Positions 58,696 to 64,000 of a DNA stretch of 64,000 nucleotides are shown piece by piece; the first letter of the stretch is position 1, and every line of letters begins with the position of its first letter. This DNA comes from Endocalyx cinctus (Eukaryota > Ascomycota > Sordariomycetes > Amphisphaeriales > Apiosporaceae): positions 1,364,001 to 1,428,000 of the forward strand of contig BCKC01000002.1 in assembly GCA_001600455.1 (NCBI GenBank), in the 5' to 3' direction. The position numbers were made by a program, and so were the translations under genes. Below the pieces are notes generated by a model, which saw only the letters and a list, made by a program, of their open reading frames with translations, was not told the DNA's origin and did no database searches.

Positions 58696-60026
58696 GTAGC
58701 TTACGAGGGTTCAACCCATTACTTGTATTTACCGTTTTGGAATAATTGGCTTAAAACCCCATTATATACACGAACCGTTCCACATAATAAGTGCTATACA
58801 ATGTATACTCTGTACATAAAGTTTACATAAATCTGCTTCTCAGTCACTTGACTGAGAATGACTGAGCCGAGTCTGAGCAAAAGCGGCGATGCTAAAAGTG
58901 CGCTAACCTGATTTGTGGTGTTTTGGGAAAAGTGACTACCAACGCTTCATCTCATTCTCTTCACATGATAATGATAAGTATGGATATATTTGATTATGAT
59001 TAATACTCATCTTTTTTTATTTAAGAAATAAACTGCAGATTACATCTTCATCGCCATCAATTCTGAAAAGATGATGCACCTTTTAGATTTTCTCTATTTT
59101 GATAGCCATTAAATGAGCATTAAATTAATAAAATGATGGCTAGTGAAAATGTGAAAATTTGTCAAGTGCGAAATTCCCGCCCCAAAGTTCTTATTGATAG
59201 TCGCCCGCAGGCAATACCGGTTGAGCCCAAATGCTCCTGGACACCGCTTTTTGATCCATTGACAACTACGAATCATCACATTTTGTCATGACAATGACAA
59301 TTATTCCCTCGCCGACTCTATTTCAATCACTATTGTTATTGAATTGTCTTTTATGATTCTATTCCGAATCATAATTGTCATTCTAGAGCTGAGTTATCTT
59401 ACGAGAATAATATCATGATATTGATGTTATCATTATTTTGACAACCTTTATTTTTTTTTTTTAGTTGATCACTTCTTTTGAGTTGACGAGCTTCATGGCG
59501 GTTTTACCATAATTGCGAGTGCAGTAAAACACTCAAAATAAAGACGTGGGGCGGACATCATCATGGGTGCAATCGTGGCTGGGAGGCTGCTTGGCTTCGT
59601 ACCCAGTATAATTGGAGTTGCATCATAAATCCGTCATCATTTATGACCGGGGAAAACATCATGGCTTCCTGGATCTATCCTCATTGAAAGATTGTCCGTG
59701 ACAGTTGCATGACTCATCGGTCCTACAGCCCTTTGCCTGGTTCTGAGGGCCAAAGTCAGTCATCGTTCTACAATCCCACTGTGCCCTACTTCCGTAGGGC
59801 CAGTACTATTTACTCCTGTGGATCAGAAATGATCTTCTAAGGTCTTGACTAAGGGCCTATACGAAAGGAAATGGTAAATATTGATGTTTACTCATTTATG
59901 TATATGTTGGGTTCTCGTTTGTCTGAAATCATCATCTACACCGTTATGTTTGAACTGACTGATTATTGGAGGGTCGGTGATAACCTCAAATTCTCACATG
60001 GGGTTTGGCTTTAAGTTACTGGCCAA
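58696..60026. other. AT-rich spacer after the APH fragment
   Basis: No credible open frames. ATCAT/ATGAT/ACAAT-type short motifs are repeated around 59270-59420, giving a low-complexity look. A T run lies at 59449-59462. Confidence 0.45.
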
Positions 60027-60235
60027 ATGGCCTCTAACATTGCTGCAGCACAATCTCTCCGAAGTGAAACCAAATATACTTTATAGTGGGCATTGACTCG
60101 TGCTTGCAGAGCATGTCTAAAAAAAGATATTCATATTTTGCATGAAAATGGTAAGTAAACCCCAAAATTATCTTCTACTTAATGCTAACCTTCAACTTAA
60201 TAGGGTTTTATGATTCCAATCGTGATGGAGGATAA
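60027..60235 (+). pseudogene. possible broken gene fragment with intron
   Basis: An ATG frame (MASNIAAAQSLRSETKYTL) meets TAG at 60084-60086 and continues open beyond it (WALTRACRACLKKDIHILHEN) to a GTAAGT donor at 60151. A GCTAACC branch motif (60184) and a TAG acceptor (60203) follow, after which the frame reads GFYDSNRDGG and stops. One C-to-T change would explain the internal stop (CAG to TAG). No family is recognised and the whole may be coincidence. Confidence 0.25.
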
Positions 60236-60997
60236 CCGTCGCTTGCTGTGATCAATTGACTCTCTCCTACTCCCAGATCTGTGACCATGCGGGTACCGAG
60301 TGACATTATTTCCGAGGAAAATTCTGTGTCTAACATTGGGTGGATTTCTACCGATATACTAATTGACTCTAATAGATATGAGAATGGTCTCTTTGATAAA
60401 AGTTACAACCCCAAAGTTTATCATGCTGGTTGTGTTGGCAGTTGGCAGTTCACAGCGCGCTAGTTGTGATGGATGTCTCTAGGGATGGAGGGGTACGAAT
60501 ATGGTTGTCCTCGGGTTATGATGGTACCAAATAGTTCGTTACCCATATTCTGATAGTCATCACAGCGTCGTTTGCTTGGAACCACAGGGTGGGTGACTAT
60601 GGTATTGGGGTTGGCTATGAAGGAAACTTCAAGATCATGACGGTGTTTATGGTATCAGGCCGGTATGGATTTTGACACCTGGTGCATATATATGTATGTA
60701 TGTATTCGTATTTAACAGAGAGAAAATGTTGAGCCGATCCTATCAAATCTACTCCTCCCTGCCCTGGTTAATAATTGTGCGGCTCCAGCTTAAGGGTGAA
60801 AGTTGAAATTTAGCGTGGGTACTTACCTACCTACTTTGACCAATTCGTGTGAGATGCTCAATCTTTTGAACCTATCCTTCCACCTTCATTATTCAACTTT
60901 ATCTCCACATTCCACATCCCACCCACTCTAGTTTTCTTCAAACAACGTCACTTCATACCACTTTCAACCCCATAACGTACTCAAAATCTATCTCAAA
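60236..60997. other. intergenic, promoter of WHIM1-domain gene
   Basis: Gene-free; a 60-codon frame at 60281-60463 is not supported. A TATATGTATGTATGTAT simple repeat lies near 60688-60705. The last 100 bp are pyrimidine- and ACC-rich leader sequence. Confidence 0.5.
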
Positions 60998-63262
60998 ATG
61001 GCGGACGACGAGTCTAGTGAGCTCTCGTCCCTCTCATCTCTTTCTCCAGCACCATCTGAAGAGGATAGTGACGTTCAGTTGAAGCGGGAGAAAGGAATTC
61101 TCAAATTCTTTCACAAACTGCCCAAGGGCACCAAACCTGCACAGCCCGAAAAAGAAGAGTCGCCGCCGCCGCGCAAGAGATCTCCCTCTCCACCCCATGA
61201 TTACGTTTTGGCCGATAATCCTGATATTGCCGTAAGTGAACAAGGCATACGAAATATATGTACAGTCGCGTTGAGGAAGAAAACGCGAAATATCGCGTGA
61301 ATTTATTGGTTGGGCGGGCTAATACTGATTACAAACGCGCGCACGCACACACACATTTTTAGTTTATCATCATGTTTCGCGCTCGATTCAACGATGCACT
61401 TCCCAAATCTCTTGCGAATTTCGGCCCTCAGGAATTAGAACGAGATGTTACCGAATCTGTTCCTGGAGAACGCGTCGAGCATTTTTTGTGTGCTGTTCTA
61501 GGATTGTTGCTGAACCGGAAACAAGACGTGAAGTATGACGCCATACCTTTCTAAAACTCCACCGACCTTTAGAAATACGGTTTTACAGGGGGGAAAGAAA
61601 AAAACTGACAATTACTCTGTTCCCAGGCCTGGACATTACAACCGCGCGCTCGAAGATGCGATTTCTTCTCATAAGAACCAATGGGCTAGGGATTGGGAAG
61701 ACAAGAACCCACTGTCGGGCGGAAAGACTTTTACTGCGATGAACCCCACAGAAAGAGTATGTTCACCCTTCTCCAATTCTTCAATTCTTCAGTTTTTCAA
61801 TTCACAGAGTATAAGAATGCTTACAAGAGATTTTCTGTAAAAAATTTAGTTAACCCTACTCCGAACGTTGGTGGTATGGACGCTGTCATCATCCGAGGTC
61901 GTCAAGACCATCATCAACCAATCCTACAAGCAAAACCGACACGAAGATGACCTGAACCAGCCCCTCTCCGTGCAGCCCTGGGGCTCCGACAGCGACCGGC
62001 GACGATACTTCCTCATCGAAGGCTTGGACGACACTCACTTTCGCGTATACCGAGAGAGCAACCCGGCGGGCTTCAACCGAACGTGGTGGAGCGTAGCCGG
62101 CAGCGTCGAGGAGCTGAACGCGCTCGCGGACAAGCTGCAGACGGCGGACGGGGGCCCGCGGGCGAAAAAGCTGGCGCAGAAGATCCTGGCGGCGATCCCG
62201 CGGTTCGAGGCGACGGAGGAGAAGCGCAGGCGGCGCGAGTACCGGCTCCAGCGCAAGGAGCAGTTCAGGCGGCCCGAGCCCGGCTTCTCCATGTACGAGG
62301 GCCGCACGCGGGGGAAGCGCATGAAGTACACGTACTCGGACGACGAGGACTTCCTCACCGACTCGACCGGCACCCGAAGATCCGCGCGCAACACCGGTAC
62401 CAATACCCCCGCCGAGCCGACCGGCCCCGTGACTACCGCGAGCGGACGCCAGATCAAGGCCCCATCCCGCATGACCGTGGACGCGTCCAACAACATCGTC
62501 ACGACGAGCCCCGACCGAGACGTCCCCGCCGAGCGATCCAAGAAAGATTCGTCGGCCGAACCCGCCGCCGGGGGAAGACCGAGGCGATCTGCCGCCGTCA
62601 ACCACGGCACCAACGGTTGGGCTTCCTCGTCAAAGGCAAAAGGGAAGAGCAAGGACTACGATTCTATGGACGACGACGAAGACACTAGCGAGCCCGACTT
62701 AGGCGACGACGAAGAGGAAGAAGACCACGTCCCGGATAGCGAAAGCGAGGAAGAAGAGGAAGACGAGGACGAGGAGATGGTGGACGGGGACGATTTACAG
62801 GAAGAGATGAGCCCCAAGAGTAAAATGCTCAAGCTCAAACTCCCCTCGAAGAAGATAACAACATCTCCCGATACGAACGGTCAAACGACGACCAAAAGCC
62901 TTAACCTAGATTCGTATCGTTATAACGGAACTGGCACGGCAGCGTCCAACAAACAATCCAAGAACGAGAAAGAAGAGATGGATACGGATAACAATGATAA
63001 ACCAGAACGGCACGAGGATAGCATCTCGGTCGCGACGAACAACAACAAAACCAGCAAGAAGAGACGAACACCCTCTCCCGAGCCCTCCTCCACCGATCCT
63101 ACCGCAGAAGCCGATAGTAACAATCAGCAGCCGCCCGCGACGCCGGCGGTAGCCTCCCTGCAGACCAAATCCCTGGCTTTTAGAGAAAGTCCGGACAAGA
63201 CGCAGCAGGCTCAGCCCAAATCAGTCAGTGTCGACGCCGGTCATCGAAGCAAAACGAGATGA
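60998..63262 (+). CDS. WHIM1-domain chromatin-remodelling accessory protein
   Basis: Nuclear protein of 648 aa with a WHIM1 (DDT-WHIM type) region, as found in accessory subunits of ISWI-family nucleosome remodellers. Exons are 60998-61231, 61363-61532, 61627-61756 and 61850-63262; phases 0, 2 and 0. The N-terminus is acidic and Ser-rich (MADDESSELSSLSSLSPAPS). Exons 2-4 encode the conserved core: FIIMFRARFNDALPKSLANFG, PGERVEHFLCAVLGLLLNR, PGHYNRALEDAI, TERLTLLRTLVVWTLSSSE and RRRYFLIEG followed by FRVYRESNP. A highly charged region follows (YEGRTRGKRMKYTYSDDED). The C-terminal 250 residues are disordered, with long acidic runs (for example EDEDEEMVDGDD) and lysine patches such as SKKRRTPSP. 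The disordered tail and core order match ascomycete WHIM1 proteins. The specific remodelling complex is inferred, not shown. Confidence 0.85.
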
Positions 63263-64000
63263 AACAAAAATGTAGATGGGAAAAGTCAGCTTCGAAAGAT
63301 GGTTATTTTCGCGTTGCATTTTCGTCTCTATCTCTTTTATTTTTCTTCTCGATCATAGGCGTCAATTGTGAGAAATTAGGACGGCTAATATTTGTTTCTA
63401 AATCATGACTTTAAAGTTACATACATCTTGTACCTACTTATCTGTGTGACCTATTCATGGCACGGCGAGCATGGGCGTTTGTTTCTCACAAATCTTTCTT
63501 CACGACTATAACATTTCAACAAATAGGTGGTGGTTCTGCGAGGAGAATATGAACACCAAGTATTCGTTATTCTTGTCTCGAGATTTAGGACTCACTAGTC
63601 TCGTATCCCGTGGACTCATGGGCCGAGGAGTGGAAGGAGTATGCGGCTCATGATTGTTGATAGGAGATATATCATTTAGCGTTGGTTGAGAAGAAAAAAA
63701 CAAATCAGAGTATACTAGCTGGTGCTGTTATAGACAGGTTTAATTTCTTCGATCATAACTATAGATCAATAAATCCTTTATTTACAGGTATACTACACAG
63801 ATAGTATTATGCGGTGTAGCTTAAGATCCTCAGTTCTGCAAGATTAGACTATGGCTCTATACCCCAAGATCTATCTTTTTTATTTTCTCTGTTCCCTGCC
63901 GACGAATTTCATAAAGTTCGTACGTCTAACATAATAGGACATAACCGTTCCGATATCTACGTAATAGTGCCCCCCCCCCCTCCCCATATATCCTATTCAA
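63263..64000. other. intergenic, right edge
   Basis: 3' flank of the WHIM1 gene and AT-rich spacer. It contains an 11-base C run at 63970-63980 near the window end. No gene supported; the 63471-63703 frames overlap on both strands and are not coding-like. Confidence 0.5.

Noticed and set aside
1..64000. CRISPR arrays, bacterial operons, ribosome-binding sites, prophage
   Set aside because: The window is eukaryotic (spliced genes, fungal families); no regularly spaced repeats or prokaryotic signals were seen.

Overview
The window is chromosomal DNA of a filamentous ascomycete (Pezizomycotina, most likely a Sordariomycete). Genes carry one to five short introns with GT..AG borders and CTAAC/CTAAT branch points. 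Coding regions are GC-rich and spacers AT-rich. The gene content is typical of moulds: a velvet regulator, a GH131 glucanase, a Pth11-like receptor, an NRPS-like reductase and small secreted proteins. There is one assembly gap (15484-15593). The species cannot be fixed from the sequence.

Layout. 0.3-8.8 kb: a sucrose-type MFS transporter, a secreted GH131 hydrolase, two uncharacterised secreted proteins and a MAPEG membrane protein. 8.8-13.5 kb: a gene-free spacer with a well-formed solo LTR and a degenerate relative in inverse orientation. 13.5-14.5 kb: a Cys-rich single-pass membrane protein. 14.5-28.3 kb: long AT-rich spacers around an acetate-transporter-type (GPR1/FUN34/YaaH) gene and a Pth11-like seven-helix protein. 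28.3-35.9 kb: an A-T-R NRPS-like carboxylate reductase followed on the same strand by an amidase-signature enzyme, then a hydrophilic LEA-like protein on the other strand. 35.9-45.3 kb: about 9 kb without a recognisable gene. 45.3-55.5 kb: core genes, namely VelC, pyruvate dehydrogenase E1 alpha, prephenate dehydratase and translation release factor eRF1. 55.5-61 kb: an AT-rich, decayed tract with an orphan aminoglycoside-phosphotransferase-type exon and a copia-like primer-site remnant. 61-63.3 kb: a WHIM1-domain chromatin protein.

The most interesting signal is downstream of the eRF1 stop codon. A well-formed intron starts three bases after TGA. If it is spliced, an 83-codon open frame follows in the same reading frame as eRF1, and the stop then sits in a CAR-YYN-like context. 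A second intron-like element lies after the extension's own stop. This arrangement is what a readthrough/NMD autoregulatory loop of eRF1 would need; such a loop is documented for plant eRF1-1.

Exon structures were assembled by hand from splice consensus, reading frame and family conservation, and have not been checked against transcripts.
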